DNA from: Bacteroidia bacterium
Lineage (GTDB): Bacteria; Bacteroidota; Bacteroidia; Flavobacteriales; Flavobacteriaceae
Reading direction: 5' to 3'
Length of the DNA stretch: 64,000 nucleotides
Assembly (NCBI GenBank): GCA_030432635.1
Contig: JAUIMB010000009.1
Coordinates: 1 to 64,000, forward strand
Below the pieces are notes generated by a model that saw nothing but the letters and a program-made list of their open reading frames with translations, did no database searches and was not told where the DNA came from. Below, in pieces: positions 24,721 through 33,604 of this stretch (the stretch's first letter is position 1; the number at the start of each line of letters is the position of its first letter). A program made the translations under genes and the position numbers.

Positions 24721-24728
24721 TACTTTTG
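24721..24728 (+). promoter_or_regulatory. -7 box (TACTTTTG) of GT4 gene
   Basis: TACTTTTG fully matches TAnnTTTG, 22 bp before the ATG at 24751. It is divergent from the box at 24689-24696. Confidence 0.55.
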
Positions 24729-24750
24729 TATGAGTTTTTTTTAGAACGAT

Positions 24751-25695
24751 ATGCACATACTCATCATTTCAATAGAAAGTAAACTTCCTGTTACCAATTA
24801 TGGAGGCACCGAACGTATCGTTTGGTGTCTTGCCAAAGAACTTACTAAAATGGGACACAAGGTGTCGCTTTTAATTGCTAAAGGTTCTACATGCGATTTT
24901 GCCAAAGTGATCGCGTTTGATGAGAACCTTAGCATAAATGAGCAAATCCCAAACGACATTGACCTCATCCATACGCATACTGTAACTTCTGAACTACCCG
25001 ATCATATCCCGAATCTTTTTACCTTACACGGCAATGTGACCAACGACTTTAAACCCTTAAACAACACGGTATGTATTTCTCGAAATCATGCCAAACGTTG
25101 TCACCTCAAAACCTTTGTATACAATGGTTTGGACTGGGATAGTTATGGCACAGTAAATTTAAAGACCAGTCGAACGTACCTTCACTTTTTAGGTAAGGCC
25201 AAATGGAAAGTCAAGAATTTTAAGGATGCCACAAAAATAGCGGTTAAGTCCAAACATGAACTGCGAGTTCTGGGAGGAACAAAATGGAACTTTGAAAACC
25301 TAAAAAGAGGTACCTACTACAAATTACATCCATTGATTAAATATCATGGCATGGTCAATGACAAAACAAAAATGGAAGTCATGCAACATTCCAAAGGTTT
25401 GCTGTTTCCCGTAAAATGGCATGAACCATTTGGCTTGGCTATCATAGAAAGCATGTTTGCTGGATGCCCTGTTTTCGGCTCTACATTTGGGTCACTTCCT
25501 GAACTTATCGTAAACGATGTTGGTGTTACAAGTGATTCGGTTGATGAATTGGTCGAAGCTGTAAAATCGAATGACTTTAAGCCACAGACTTGCCATGACT
25601 ATGTTGTCGATAACTTTAACTCCAAAGTGATGACATCAAATTATGTAGCATTATACGACAGGATCTTACAAGGCGAAGACCTTAATGCGTCTTAA
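24751..25695 (+). CDS. GT4 glycosyltransferase
   Basis: A 314-aa GT-B enzyme of family GT4. The N-terminal acceptor-side motif is PVTNYGGTERIVWCLAKEL. The donor-binding E-x7-E motif is EPFGLAIIE in the C-terminal half, followed by AGCPVFGSTFGSLPELI. It is somewhat shorter than usual (360-400 aa). Its role within the cluster is sugar addition to the core or a short surface glycan; the donor is unknown. Its 3' end overlaps the convergent GT2 gene by 14 bp. Confidence 0.88.
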   Translation: MHILIISIESKLPVTNYGGTERIVWCLAKELTKMGHKVSLLIAKGSTCDFAKVIAFDENLSINEQIPNDIDLIHTHTVTSELPDHIPNLFTLHGNVTNDFKPLNNTVCISRNHAKRCHLKTFVYNGLDWDSYGTVNLKTSRTYLHFLGKAKWKVKNFKDATKIAVKSKHELRVLGGTKWNFENLKRGTYYKLHPLIKYHGMVNDKTKMEVMQHSKGLLFPVKWHEPFGLAIIESMFAGCPVFGSTFGSLPELIVNDVGVTSDSVDELVEAVKSNDFKPQTCHDYVVDNFNSKVMTSNYVALYDRILQGEDLNAS

Positions 25696-26476
25696 GGTGT
25701 TTATCGATACCATTTTCAGTTCTTGTGAGTTTTTCTGAAATGGTTCTTTGTTCAATATCATTATTAAGTTCCAATCGACTCTTTGATTTCTCATTGTGGT
25801 AAATGTGATATACAATTCCTCTATACCGAAGTCGTCGTGCGCTTAATCCGAGGTTATGAAACCGATGTGCTAGCTCAGAATCCTCTCTTCCCCAACCCTT
25901 AAAATCTTCGTTATAACCATTAACAGCGATAAAATCCGTTTTAAAAAAGGAGGTATTGCATCCTCTGAATTTTGAGGAAATTACATCGCTTTTTCCATAT
26001 AAACAACTCAACAGTGGTGCATGAATTGCACGCGTTCGTTTTTTGATCCCTTTAGAAAAAGGACTAAAAGTAACGTGCTTTGTTTCGAACAATTTCGACA
26101 AGTGCGATTCTTGTATATTGACACGACTACCATACAGGTAAGTTCCTTTTGACGCAAACTTCAAATGGTCTTTGACAAAATGAGCGTGCATGATACAATC
26201 GCCATCAACCTGAATGATATAATCCCCTTTGGCCTTTGCAATAGCTTTATTTAAGATGGTAGCTTTAGTAAACCCAACATCCTCATGCCAAACATGATGC
26301 AATGGTACGTTTAGCTTATTTTTATAGGAATCAATAAGCGTTTTTGTTTCGTTTGTTGAGCCATCATCAGCAATGATGATCTCATCAGGAAGCTCCACTT
26401 GTTGGACAGCACTTTTTAAGACCAGATTTAGTGCATCTGGCCAATTATAGGTTGATATGATCAAGCTTGAGATCAA
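25682..26476 (-). CDS. GT2 glycosyltransferase with galactosyltransferase-type C-terminus
   Basis: A 264-aa GT-A enzyme, paralogous to the gene at 22151-22972. Motifs are SSLIISTYNWPDAL, IIADDGSTNETKT, the metal-site IQVDGDCIM and the C-terminal GWGREDSELAHRFHNLG (Glyco_transf_7C). The paired copies suggest two similar linkages or a duplication with changed acceptor. It starts 2 bp after the stop of the upstream gene at 26479-27357, so the two are one operon. It overlaps the convergent GT4 gene by 14 bp. Confidence 0.87.
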   Translation of the reverse strand: MISSLIISTYNWPDALNLVLKSAVQQVELPDEIIIADDGSTNETKTLIDSYKNKLNVPLHHVWHEDVGFTKATILNKAIAKAKGDYIIQVDGDCIMHAHFVKDHLKFASKGTYLYGSRVNIQESHLSKLFETKHVTFSPFSKGIKKRTRAIHAPLLSCLYGKSDVISSKFRGCNTSFFKTDFIAVNGYNEDFKGWGREDSELAHRFHNLGLSARRLRYRGIVYHIYHNEKSKSRLELNNDIEQRTISEKLTRTENGIDKHLKTH

Positions 26477-26478
26477 TT

Positions 26479-27357
26479 CTATTTTTTCTTGAATAAATGT
26501 TTAAGATATTGACCCAGGTTTTTCTTGAATATGTAAAATTTCGACTTATACAACTGTTCCTCTTTTTGGGTTTTAAAATTCTTGAACACTTCGGTGATAT
26601 TCTCACCTTCAATAAAATCCAATCGCTCCCAAACAGAAGGTTTCATATAAAAAAAGCCTGTCATTTCTTTGTAATTATTCTCGTTGACACTGTCCCATTT
26701 TGCCATAAACCCATCTAAATCAATATCAGTATTATGACCCCAATTTGAGAGTTTGGTTATCAAATCTTCGCGATTTCTGGATAAACATTCATGAAGTATT
26801 AAGGCATTCACATAGATAACTTTACCATGTGTTTTTCTTCCTACTCTATAGTCTGGATAATTGGTGGCTACTACAGTCTTTGTGGCTTCGTCCACATATA
26901 AATAACCATTTTTGGTTTTTTTATACAAGCTTACGTGAAACGGGTGGAATTGCACCTTGTTTTCTTCAGGATTATCAAGCAAATGGTTTTTCGTCTTTAA
27001 ATACCAAACAAACTTTTCAAAATTTATAAAATATTCATCCGCATCAAGCTGAATAAGCCAATTGCCTATTCCCATTTTATTGGCGAGCATCTTCCGTTCC
27101 CTAACTTCACATTGCATGGTCGTTAGTTCTGGCTTAGAAAAATCATCTTCATAAATTACAATCTTTCCGTCTTTATCATACGTCGAAATCCAATCGAAAA
27201 AAGAGGGATCAATTGTAATCGGCTTTCCGTTCCAGGTCTTTCGGTTCACATCTATTGCCAAGAAAATAGTATCTGCATTTGTATAAACTTGAGGTATCGC
27301 ACTTTTCAGAAGTTCGTAATCATAAGAAACCAAAAAACCTACTTGTATTTTTTTCAT
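26479..27357 (-). CDS. GT-A-type glycosyltransferase-like protein
   Basis: A 292-aa protein with a divergent GT-A fold. N-terminal KKIQVGFLVSYDYELLKSAIP is followed by DTIFLAIDV and the likely metal-binding DADEYF, preceded by NWLIQL. The pattern is like GT2- or GT92-type enzymes that lack the standard SxIIxxYN start. Its neighbours and its tight junction with the next GT2 gene (2 bp) make a surface-glycan role likely. Donor and acceptor are not evident. It has a promoter box at 27384-27391. Confidence 0.75.
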   Translation of the reverse strand: MKKIQVGFLVSYDYELLKSAIPQVYTNADTIFLAIDVNRKTWNGKPITIDPSFFDWISTYDKDGKIVIYEDDFSKPELTTMQCEVRERKMLANKMGIGNWLIQLDADEYFINFEKFVWYLKTKNHLLDNPEENKVQFHPFHVSLYKKTKNGYLYVDEATKTVVATNYPDYRVGRKTHGKVIYVNALILHECLSRNREDLITKLSNWGHNTDIDLDGFMAKWDSVNENNYKEMTGFFYMKPSVWERLDFIEGENITEVFKNFKTQKEEQLYKSKFYIFKKNLGQYLKHLFKKK

Positions 27358-27383
27358 AAAAATGCCTTTCGTACAATGCAGAA

Positions 27384-27391
27384 CAAATATA
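27384..27391 (-). promoter_or_regulatory. -7 box (TATATTTG) of two-gene glycosyltransferase operon
   Basis: A full TAnnTTTG match on the minus strand, 26 bp before the ATG at 27357. It is divergent from the box at 27433-27440. Confidence 0.55.
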
Positions 27392-27432
27392 CGACACTTT
27401 AACCTACCTTAAATAAGTTGGACAAAAAAGTG

Positions 27433-27440
27433 TACTTTTG
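27433..27440 (+). promoter_or_regulatory. -7 box (TACTTTTG) of CgeB/RfaS-like gene
   Basis: TACTTTTG fully matches TAnnTTTG and lies 27 bp before the ATG at 27468. Confidence 0.55.
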
Positions 27441-27467
27441 GAAATGAATGTACAGCAATAAACAACT

Positions 27468-28430
27468 ATGAAGATTTGTGTAATAAGCTTTGATTATTGG
27501 AACTATGACCAACATATAGTCAAAGCATTGCAAAAAAAAGGAGTTACAGCTTCACATATTGATATCAGCAAATTCAAGTACGAGTATAAGTCTGTTTTTG
27601 AAAAACTAAAAAACTTCCTTTTCAAGGTTTTTCTGAATAAAAACATAAAAAAAATAAAACGTCAGGAGTTTATCATCGAAACGCTTCAACGCCTAGGAAA
27701 GCAAGACCAAATCTTAGTCATTCGCCCTGATTTAATCGAACGGAAAACCCATCAAACTATAAAGAGCTACACTGACAATTACATGGCTTATATCTATGAT
27801 AGCTGCAAGCGATTTCCAATTGACCATCTTTTAGAAGGCGTTTTTGATCGAATATATTCGTTCGACCGTGAAGATGTAAAGGCTTACAATTTTGAGCATA
27901 TCACCAATTATATATATTTGGATAAACAGCCCATTTCTGATCAATTTGAATTTGATGTCTTTATTGTCATGTCTCCTGATGAACGGATTCATGAATTGAA
28001 TGTTATCGCAAAACAACTCGATCAAATAGGAGCAAGTTATAAGTTTATTGTGGTTTCACGCAAAAGGCCAAGCCATCTCTATGAAGGGATAGAGCATACA
28101 AGTAAGGAAATTGGTACAGATGAACTCAAAACCTATATACAGCGGTCAAGGATTATTTTGGATTTGCTAAGGGAAAACCACAATGGTATGAGTTTCAGGA
28201 TTTTCGAAGCCTTAGCATATCAGAAAAAAATCATCACCACGAATTCATCGGTCAAGCACTATGATTTTTATGATGAAAATAACATCCTTATCTTGGAAAA
28301 AGGCAAGCTAGAGATTAATGAGGATTTTTTCAAAACGCAATACGAGCCACTTGATGATGATATTTATGATAAATATACCGTTTCTGGGTTCGTAGAACGT
28401 GTTTTTAAACTACATGAACAACGACTGTAA
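27468..28430 (+). CDS. Glycosyltransferase-like protein (CgeB/RfaS type)
   Basis: A 320-aa protein whose order of features suggests a GT-B fold: KICVISFDYWNYDQHIVKAL at the N-terminus, DRIYSFDREDVKAYNF in the middle and a C-terminal donor-site-like RENHNGMSFRIFEALAYQKKIITTNS. Similar C-terminal segments occur in CgeB and in proteins annotated as lipopolysaccharide core biosynthesis protein RfaS. Context within a core-glycan cluster supports a transfer role, but catalytic residues cannot be assigned. It converges on the next GT4 gene across 47 bp. Confidence 0.72.
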   Translation: MKICVISFDYWNYDQHIVKALQKKGVTASHIDISKFKYEYKSVFEKLKNFLFKVFLNKNIKKIKRQEFIIETLQRLGKQDQILVIRPDLIERKTHQTIKSYTDNYMAYIYDSCKRFPIDHLLEGVFDRIYSFDREDVKAYNFEHITNYIYLDKQPISDQFEFDVFIVMSPDERIHELNVIAKQLDQIGASYKFIVVSRKRPSHLYEGIEHTSKEIGTDELKTYIQRSRIILDLLRENHNGMSFRIFEALAYQKKIITTNSSVKHYDFYDENNILILEKGKLEINEDFFKTQYEPLDDDIYDKYTVSGFVERVFKLHEQRL

Positions 28431-28477
28431 TGTATTTTTGTAGTGTTGATCTATTTTGATTTCCCTTAGTTTTAGCC

Positions 28478-29701
28478 TCACTGCAAAACTGATTTCAAAA
28501 CAGTGTTGATGCCTTGTAATGAAAACGGTTTAAGGATTACTTTGGAATGATCACTAATGTCATTCCATAAAGTTTCGTCATTATAGATTTTCAAGATTTT
28601 TGAAGCAAAATCCTCGGGTGTGTTTCCTATCATATCATCATGAAAAGGCGACACATCAAAACCTTCAATACCAACATCAGTAGTAATAACCGGAAGGCTC
28701 CATTCAAAACTTTGGCCAATTTTGCCTTTTACGCCAGCACCATATCTCAAAGGCGCGACGAACAACTTAGAATGTTTGAAATACTCTGAAACATCCTCAA
28801 CGAAACCTTTGACAATAAACTTATCAGAATGCAAATCCAACACCTCTTGAGGTGGATAACTCCCAACAATAACCACCTCTATATTTGGATCTTTTTTCCA
28901 CACCAAAGGCATAATTTCCTGTTTGAGATAAATCACGGCATCAACATTTGGAAGATGCTTGAAACCACCTAAAAACAAAAGCTGTTTACGAGTATCAAAA
29001 GGTTTAAAACCGTCTTCCTTTTCTATGTATTGATGTACATTGCCAATGACTTCAATTTTATTATCCTCCTTAAAATATGCCTTCAAGGAGGCTTTGTCAT
29101 TCTCGGAAATTGCAATCACAGTATCAGCCTTTTTACAATTGTTTATTTCAAGAGACAAAAACGCTTCAGCATCCTTTTTTAGGTTGTTCTTCTTGTTCAA
29201 TTCATACTCACGAATAAGCCGTAAATAATGAAAATCGACCATGTCATAAATACACTTGCATTTGGCATTGGCACTTTTTACGGTTGTGTAATACTTATCG
29301 AAAATTATTGGTCGATGTAACCAAGCATATCTTAAGGAAGGTGCTATTTTTTGAATAAAACGTGTCTTGGTAATAAGGGTGTTTTGTTCATCTAAAAAAG
29401 GCTCATATACATAAACACCGTGATTTCTATAGGTCTCAATGTAATCACTCTTGTATTTATATTCCTTTAAATCGGCTAGTAAAAACACACTCATATCGTT
29501 AGACAGCATGAGTTTGATAAGCTCAAATAATCGTCTTGAGCCTGAATCCCTGTTAAACTCTGGAACATGGTTGTCGACAATCAAAACAGCATTAGGTTTT
29601 ACCTTAAGCGTTTCCATATTGACAACTTTCCCTTGTTTTTTGAGTTTTTGCCTCAAAAAATGATTCTTAATCTTAACCTTTAAATTGAAAAACGGTCTCA
29701 A
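28478..29701 (-). CDS. GT4-like glycosyltransferase
   Basis: A 407-aa GT-B enzyme. The N-terminal motif is VLIVDNHVPEFNRDSGSRRLFELIKLM, with the glycine/arginine segment typical of family-4 relatives. The C-terminal domain has LLFLGGFKHLPNVDAV, VVIVGSYPP and the donor-site stretch VAPLRYGAGVKGKIGQSFEWSLP. The last is like GT4 proteins that use GxxxK rather than the classic Ex7E. It is preceded by the methyltransferase-like gene (7 bp), so these two form an operon. Confidence 0.85.
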   Translation of the reverse strand: MRPFFNLKVKIKNHFLRQKLKKQGKVVNMETLKVKPNAVLIVDNHVPEFNRDSGSRRLFELIKLMLSNDMSVFLLADLKEYKYKSDYIETYRNHGVYVYEPFLDEQNTLITKTRFIQKIAPSLRYAWLHRPIIFDKYYTTVKSANAKCKCIYDMVDFHYLRLIREYELNKKNNLKKDAEAFLSLEINNCKKADTVIAISENDKASLKAYFKEDNKIEVIGNVHQYIEKEDGFKPFDTRKQLLFLGGFKHLPNVDAVIYLKQEIMPLVWKKDPNIEVVIVGSYPPQEVLDLHSDKFIVKGFVEDVSEYFKHSKLFVAPLRYGAGVKGKIGQSFEWSLPVITTDVGIEGFDVSPFHDDMIGNTPEDFASKILKIYNDETLWNDISDHSKVILKPFSLQGINTVLKSVLQ

Positions 29702-29708
29702 AATCGTA

Positions 29709-30461
29709 CTATTTTCCTTTTATTAACCAACGAAGATATAAATATGAATAGTTTGAAAAATACTTCAATTTGTAAAGCGTATTGTAATATAGTTTCTGTT
29801 GAAACTTCTCAGCACTGGTTTCTGGTATTTTGTCAAACTTTATGATGAGTTGCTGAGATTTTAAGTTTTTCCAATCCGTTAGTCGTGTCCCTAAATAAGT
29901 TCTAAACATTTTCAAATCCAAATGCGAATAATCTTCTCCCTTGAAAGCTTTATCCTTTAAGCCTTTTCCAGAAAAACTAAACTTATCCAAATCATCAATA
30001 TAGATGACGCCATTACTCCTAAAGTTATTGGCAATGGCAAGTACTTCACGATCCAAAGGGACTTGTTCTTCCGAAGTTGGTTTTTCATCTTTTCCTGTAT
30101 GAGCCGTATTAGTTTGATAACCTTTCCAATCACTGCTTTCCCAATCTACTGAGGCATCACCAGACCAATGGGCATCAAGGTAGAACATTGTTGGTTCCTT
30201 TAGACTTTTAGTGAGTGTATCGATAACCTCTCCTGAGTCACCCAATAAAAACTCAATATTAGTGTAACCCTCTTCCTTCAGCTTCTTGCTTGTTTCTCGA
30301 TGCAAAGTAGGATCAAGCTCTATAGTCTTGACTTTCTTGAAATTATCAGCCATTACTCGTGTTCCATCACCTTTAAAAGTGCCGGTTTCGACCGCTAAAT
30401 CAATATCCTTAATGTACTTTTTTATTTTTTTTAGCCTAAATACGCCCATTCCTTCAAACAT
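29709..30461 (-). CDS. SAM-dependent methyltransferase-like protein
   Basis: About 250 aa with a Rossmann-like methyltransferase layout: motif I region AVETGTFKGDGTRVMA, then TIELDPTLHRETSKKL (acidic end of strand 2), FLLGDSGEVI and the motif IV-like MFYLDAHWSGD. Such genes occur in glycan clusters and may methylate a sugar, but the substrate is unknown. The longest frame starts with a TTG at 30476, inside the promoter box at 30474-30481. The ATG at 30461 is taken here; the ATG at 30449 (MGVFRLKKIKKYI) leaves a more usual leader of about 20 nt and is a good alternative. Confidence 0.75.
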   Translation of the reverse strand: MFEGMGVFRLKKIKKYIKDIDLAVETGTFKGDGTRVMADNFKKVKTIELDPTLHRETSKKLKEEGYTNIEFLLGDSGEVIDTLTKSLKEPTMFYLDAHWSGDASVDWESSDWKGYQTNTAHTGKDEKPTSEEQVPLDREVLAIANNFRSNGVIYIDDLDKFSFSGKGLKDKAFKGEDYSHLDLKMFRTYLGTRLTDWKNLKSQQLIIKFDKIPETSAEKFQQKLYYNTLYKLKYFSNYSYLYLRWLIKGK

Positions 30462-30473
30462 TAAATTATATTG

Positions 30474-30481
30474 CAAAAATA
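30474..30481 (-). promoter_or_regulatory. -7 box (TATTTTTG) of methyltransferase/GT4 operon
   Basis: A full TAnnTTTG match on the minus strand, only 22 bp from the divergent TsaC start at 30503. It rules out the TTG at 30476 as the start of the minus-strand gene. Confidence 0.55.
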
Positions 30482-30502
30482 AGTAAAATTAATCCAAAAG
30501 AT

Positions 30503-31051
30503 TTGAATTTCTGTACGAATACATTAAGCAAAAACGGACTCATTCTCTACCCTACCGATACGGTTTGGGGAATAGGCTGTGATGCCACTAATCCAGTAGC
30601 CGTTAAGAAAGTGTATGACCTCAAAAAACGCGAAGACTCTAAAGCCTTGGTGTGTTTGGTTTCAGATATTGAGATGTTAAAAGCCTATGTAACATCAGTT
30701 CCTGATAAAGCCATTGAAATCATTGTATCGGCTACACAACCAACCACGCTTATTTACAACAATCCGATAGGTTTTGCACATAATTTGGTGGCTTCCGATA
30801 ACACCATTGCCATACGAATTCCACATAGCGAGTTTTGTGTTGCTCTTATTAAAGCGTTTAAAAAACCTATTGTTTCCACCTCTGCAAATATCTCTGGTGA
30901 ATCTACACCAAAATGCTTTGAAGAAATAAGCGACCATATTTTAAAAGGTGTGGACTATGTCGTAAATTTGCAATACGAAAAAAAGAACGCAAAACCGTCC
31001 TCAATATTAAAGTTGGAAACGGATGGAAGTGTTACGGTTATAAGAGCCTAA
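30503..31051 (+). CDS. tsaC: L-threonylcarbamoyladenylate synthase, TTG start
   Basis: YrdC/Sua5-domain enzyme (182 aa) that makes threonylcarbamoyl-AMP from threonine, bicarbonate and ATP, for the t6A37 modification of ANN-decoding tRNAs. Conserved segments are LYPTDTVWGIGCDATN, YDLKKREDSKALVCLV, the nucleotide-site STSANISGE and KPSSILKLE. It is the short TsaC form without the C-terminal Sua5 domain. No ATG precedes the conserved region in frame; TTG at 30503 is the best start. The N-terminus is about ten residues shorter than many flavobacterial versions, so a rarer upstream start cannot be excluded. The CCA-adding enzyme gene follows at 54 bp, giving a tRNA-maturation pair. Confidence 0.9.
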   Translation: MNFCTNTLSKNGLILYPTDTVWGIGCDATNPVAVKKVYDLKKREDSKALVCLVSDIEMLKAYVTSVPDKAIEIIVSATQPTTLIYNNPIGFAHNLVASDNTIAIRIPHSEFCVALIKAFKKPIVSTSANISGESTPKCFEEISDHILKGVDYVVNLQYEKKNAKPSSILKLETDGSVTVIRA

Positions 31052-31105
31052 TAACACGAAGCGCTATCGTTCGAATTAGCATATTTGGAAGCAGGAATTT
31101 GACAA

Positions 31106-32539
31106 ATGAACTACAAAGAAGCACTTAAGCATCCCATTTTTGAAGTAATCGCAAAAGCTGCCAGCCGTTTAAACCTTGACGCTTTTGTAATTGGAGGCTA
31201 TGTTCGTGATCACATTCTCGATCGAGGTGAGCATAAAGATATCGACATTGTAAGCGTTGGAAGTGGCATTGCACTTGCAAAAGAGGTCGCAAAAGATCTT
31301 CCGAACCATCCCAAAGTACAAGTATTCAAAACTTATGGTACAGCAATGTTAAGATATGATGATATGGATATCGAATTTGTTGGCGCTCGGAAAGAATCTT
31401 ATAACGAAAACAGTAGGAATCCTGTTGTTGAAAATGGCACCCTTCAAGATGATCAAAACCGTCGCGATTTTACCATCAACGCTATGGCATTAAGCCTTTC
31501 GAAAGCTAATTTTGGAGAGCTTCTCGATCCGTTTAATGGAATTGATGACTTGGATAAAAACATTATAAAAACCCCTTTAAATCCCGACATCACGTATAGT
31601 GACGACCCATTACGAATGATGCGTGCAATACGATTCGCTACGCAGCTCAAGTTTAAAATTGAAAAGGCTTCCTTGGATGCTATTTCAAAAAATAAGAATC
31701 GTATCAAAATTGTTTCAAAAGAACGAATTGTTGTCGAAATCCATAAAATTTTGGAAAGCGAGGTTCCTTCTACAGGTTTTATCTTACTGGAAAAAACTGG
31801 CCTATTGGATTTAATCTTACCAGAGCTTACAGCACTGAAAGGTATCGATGAAATTGAAGGACAAACCCACAAAGACAATTTCTATCACACTCTAGAAGTC
31901 GTCGACAATATTGCTAAAACCACAAATAATCTATGGTTGCGTTGGGCAGCGCTACTCCATGATATAGGTAAGGCTCCTACAAAAAAGTTTGTTAAAAAAG
32001 TTGGTTGGACCTTTCATGCACACGAGTTTGAAGGTGCAAAAATGGTTTACCAAATTTTCAAACGACTTAAAATGCCTTTAAATGATAAAATGAAGTTTGT
32101 CCAGAAAATGGTATTCATGAGCTCACGACCTATTGTTTTGGCACAAGATATTGTTACCGATTCTGCTGTAAGACGATTGGTGTTTGACGCTGGTGATTAC
32201 GTCGATGACCTCATGACCCTATGTGAAGCTGACATTACCACCAAAAACCCAAAAAAATTCAATAAATACCATAACAATTTCAAAATTGTACGTCAAAAGA
32301 TCATTGAGGTTGAGGCACGTGACCACGTCAGAAATTTTCAACCTCCAGTTTCTGGAGAGGAAATTATGGCAACTTTTAACCTGAAACCATCTCGCGAAAT
32401 TGGTCAAATAAAAGACGTCATAAAAGAAGCTATTTTGGAAGGTGATATTCCCAACGAATATGAGGCGGCTTACCTATTGATGCTTAAAAAAGGTATGGAA
32501 TTAGGTCTAAAACCTGTTGATAAACAAATCAAACCTTAG
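31106..32539 (+). CDS. CCA tRNA nucleotidyltransferase with HD domain
   Basis: Class II nucleotidyltransferase (477 aa) that builds or repairs the 3' CCA end of tRNA. The catalytic head has VIGGYVRD and the metal-binding KDIDIVSVG (DxD). The templating segment is [11 protein letters not shown] and the neck has [18 protein letters not shown]-terminal HD domain follows ([10 protein letters not shown], then [10 protein letters not shown]), as in HD-containing CCA or poly(A)-polymerase-like proteins. The CCA and poly(A) activities cannot be separated by motifs alone, but as a single copy near tsaC a CCA role is most likely. The next gene, heme A synthase, starts 1 bp after the stop. Confidence 0.92.
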   Translation: MNYKEALKHPIFEVIAKAASRLNLDAFVIGGYVRDHILDRGEHKDIDIVSVGSGIALAKEVAKDLPNHPKVQVFKTYGTAMLRYDDMDIEFVGARKESYNENSRNPVVENGTLQDDQNRRDFTINAMALSLSKANFGELLDPFNGIDDLDKNIIKTPLNPDITYSDDPLRMMRAIRFATQLKFKIEKASLDAISKNKNRIKIVSKERIVVEIHKILESEVPSTGFILLEKTGLLDLILPELTALKGIDEIEGQTHKDNFYHTLEVVDNIAKTTNNLWLRWAALLHDIGKAPTKKFVKKVGWTFHAHEFEGAKMVYQIFKRLKMPLNDKMKFVQKMVFMSSRPIVLAQDIVTDSAVRRLVFDAGDYVDDLMTLCEADITTKNPKKFNKYHNNFKIVRQKIIEVEARDHVRNFQPPVSGEEIMATFNLKPSREIGQIKDVIKEAILEGDIPNEYEAAYLLMLKKGMELGLKPVDKQIKP

Positions 32540-32540
32540 C

Positions 32541-33566
32541 ATGAACAAACAAAACAAGGACAATAGGAAGGTTATCTATTGGCTGCTCACAGGATGTGTT
32601 CTCATATTCATCATGGTTGTTGTTGGTGGTATTACAAGACTCACTCATTCAGGCTTATCCATTTCAAATTATAAGTTGATTTCTGGAACCATTCCACCAA
32701 TGAACGAAACCGAATGGCAAGAAGCTTTCGATCTTTACAAACAATATCCTGAATATCAAAAACTCAATAGCCATTTTACATTACAGGACTTCAAGGATAT
32801 CTATTTTTGGGAATGGTTGCATCGTGTTATCGGTCGATTTATTGGTGTGGTCTTTATCATTCCGTTTTTATATTTTTTGCTAAAAAAACAACTGACCAGA
32901 CCAACGATTAAAAAAAGTTTGATCCTGTTGTCCTTAGGAGCTTTCCAAGGTTTTTTGGGTTGGTACATGGTTAAAAGTGGTTTAATCGACAACCCAGATG
33001 TAAGCCATTATCGTCTTGCTGCGCACCTAACAACGGCATTTCTCACCTTTGCAATGACGTTTTGGGTCGCATTGGATCTTATATTCCCCAAGAAAAAGGA
33101 TATCGACAAATCAATTCGAAACTTTATTCGAACAGGCTTGGCTGTCCTTTTGCTCCAAATCATTTATGGCGCATTCGTGGCAGGTTTGGATGCTGGATTT
33201 ATACACAACCATTGGCCGTTAATGAGCGAAGGCAAATTCATGCATGAAACCGTTTACATTGAGCAAAAACCACTTTACAAGAATTTCATTGAAGGTAAAA
33301 GTGGTGTTCAGTTTGTGCATCGTACTCTCGCATTCGTCGTGGTTGGGTTTATCGTTGCAATTTGGTTAAAAACAAGACGATTGATTTTAACTCGTTTTCA
33401 ATTAATAGGAATCAACGCCTTAATGTTTGCCTTGATCATTCAGTTTCTTTTGGGCATACTGACAATCATATACCAAGTTCCGGTTTGGTTAGGCGTAGCT
33501 CATCAAATTGGTGCTTTTATACTATTGAGTGCCATGACATTCACCTTACATCGATTCAGTAAATAA
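32541..33566 (+). CDS. ctaA: Heme A synthase (COX15/CtaA family)
   Basis: Oxidises the C8 methyl of heme O to form heme A for cytochrome c oxidase, in the cytoplasmic membrane. At 341 aa it has about eight membrane helices. The four ligand histidines are visible in EWLHRVIGRF, YRLAAHLTTAF, VQFVHRTLAF and LGVAHQIGAF. The conserved GGITRLTHSGLSI is near residue 30. The frame is open from 32517 (a TTG inside the CCA gene), but the ATG at 32541 gives the normal N-terminus and abuts the upstream stop, so it was chosen. Co-transcription with the CCA gene is likely. Confidence 0.93.
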   Translation: MNKQNKDNRKVIYWLLTGCVLIFIMVVVGGITRLTHSGLSISNYKLISGTIPPMNETEWQEAFDLYKQYPEYQKLNSHFTLQDFKDIYFWEWLHRVIGRFIGVVFIIPFLYFLLKKQLTRPTIKKSLILLSLGAFQGFLGWYMVKSGLIDNPDVSHYRLAAHLTTAFLTFAMTFWVALDLIFPKKKDIDKSIRNFIRTGLAVLLLQIIYGAFVAGLDAGFIHNHWPLMSEGKFMHETVYIEQKPLYKNFIEGKSGVQFVHRTLAFVVVGFIVAIWLKTRRLILTRFQLIGINALMFALIIQFLLGILTIIYQVPVWLGVAHQIGAFILLSAMTFTLHRFSK

Positions 33567-33579
33567 TTCAAAAAAAACA

Positions 33580-33587
33580 TACCTTTG
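33580..33587 (+). promoter_or_regulatory. -7 box (TACCTTTG) of pRiA4b-like gene
   Basis: TACCTTTG fully matches TAnnTTTG, 17 bp before the ATG at 33605. The expected leader is about 12 nt. Confidence 0.55.
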
Positions 33588-33604
33588 CATAATAATTTTA
33601 GGCC

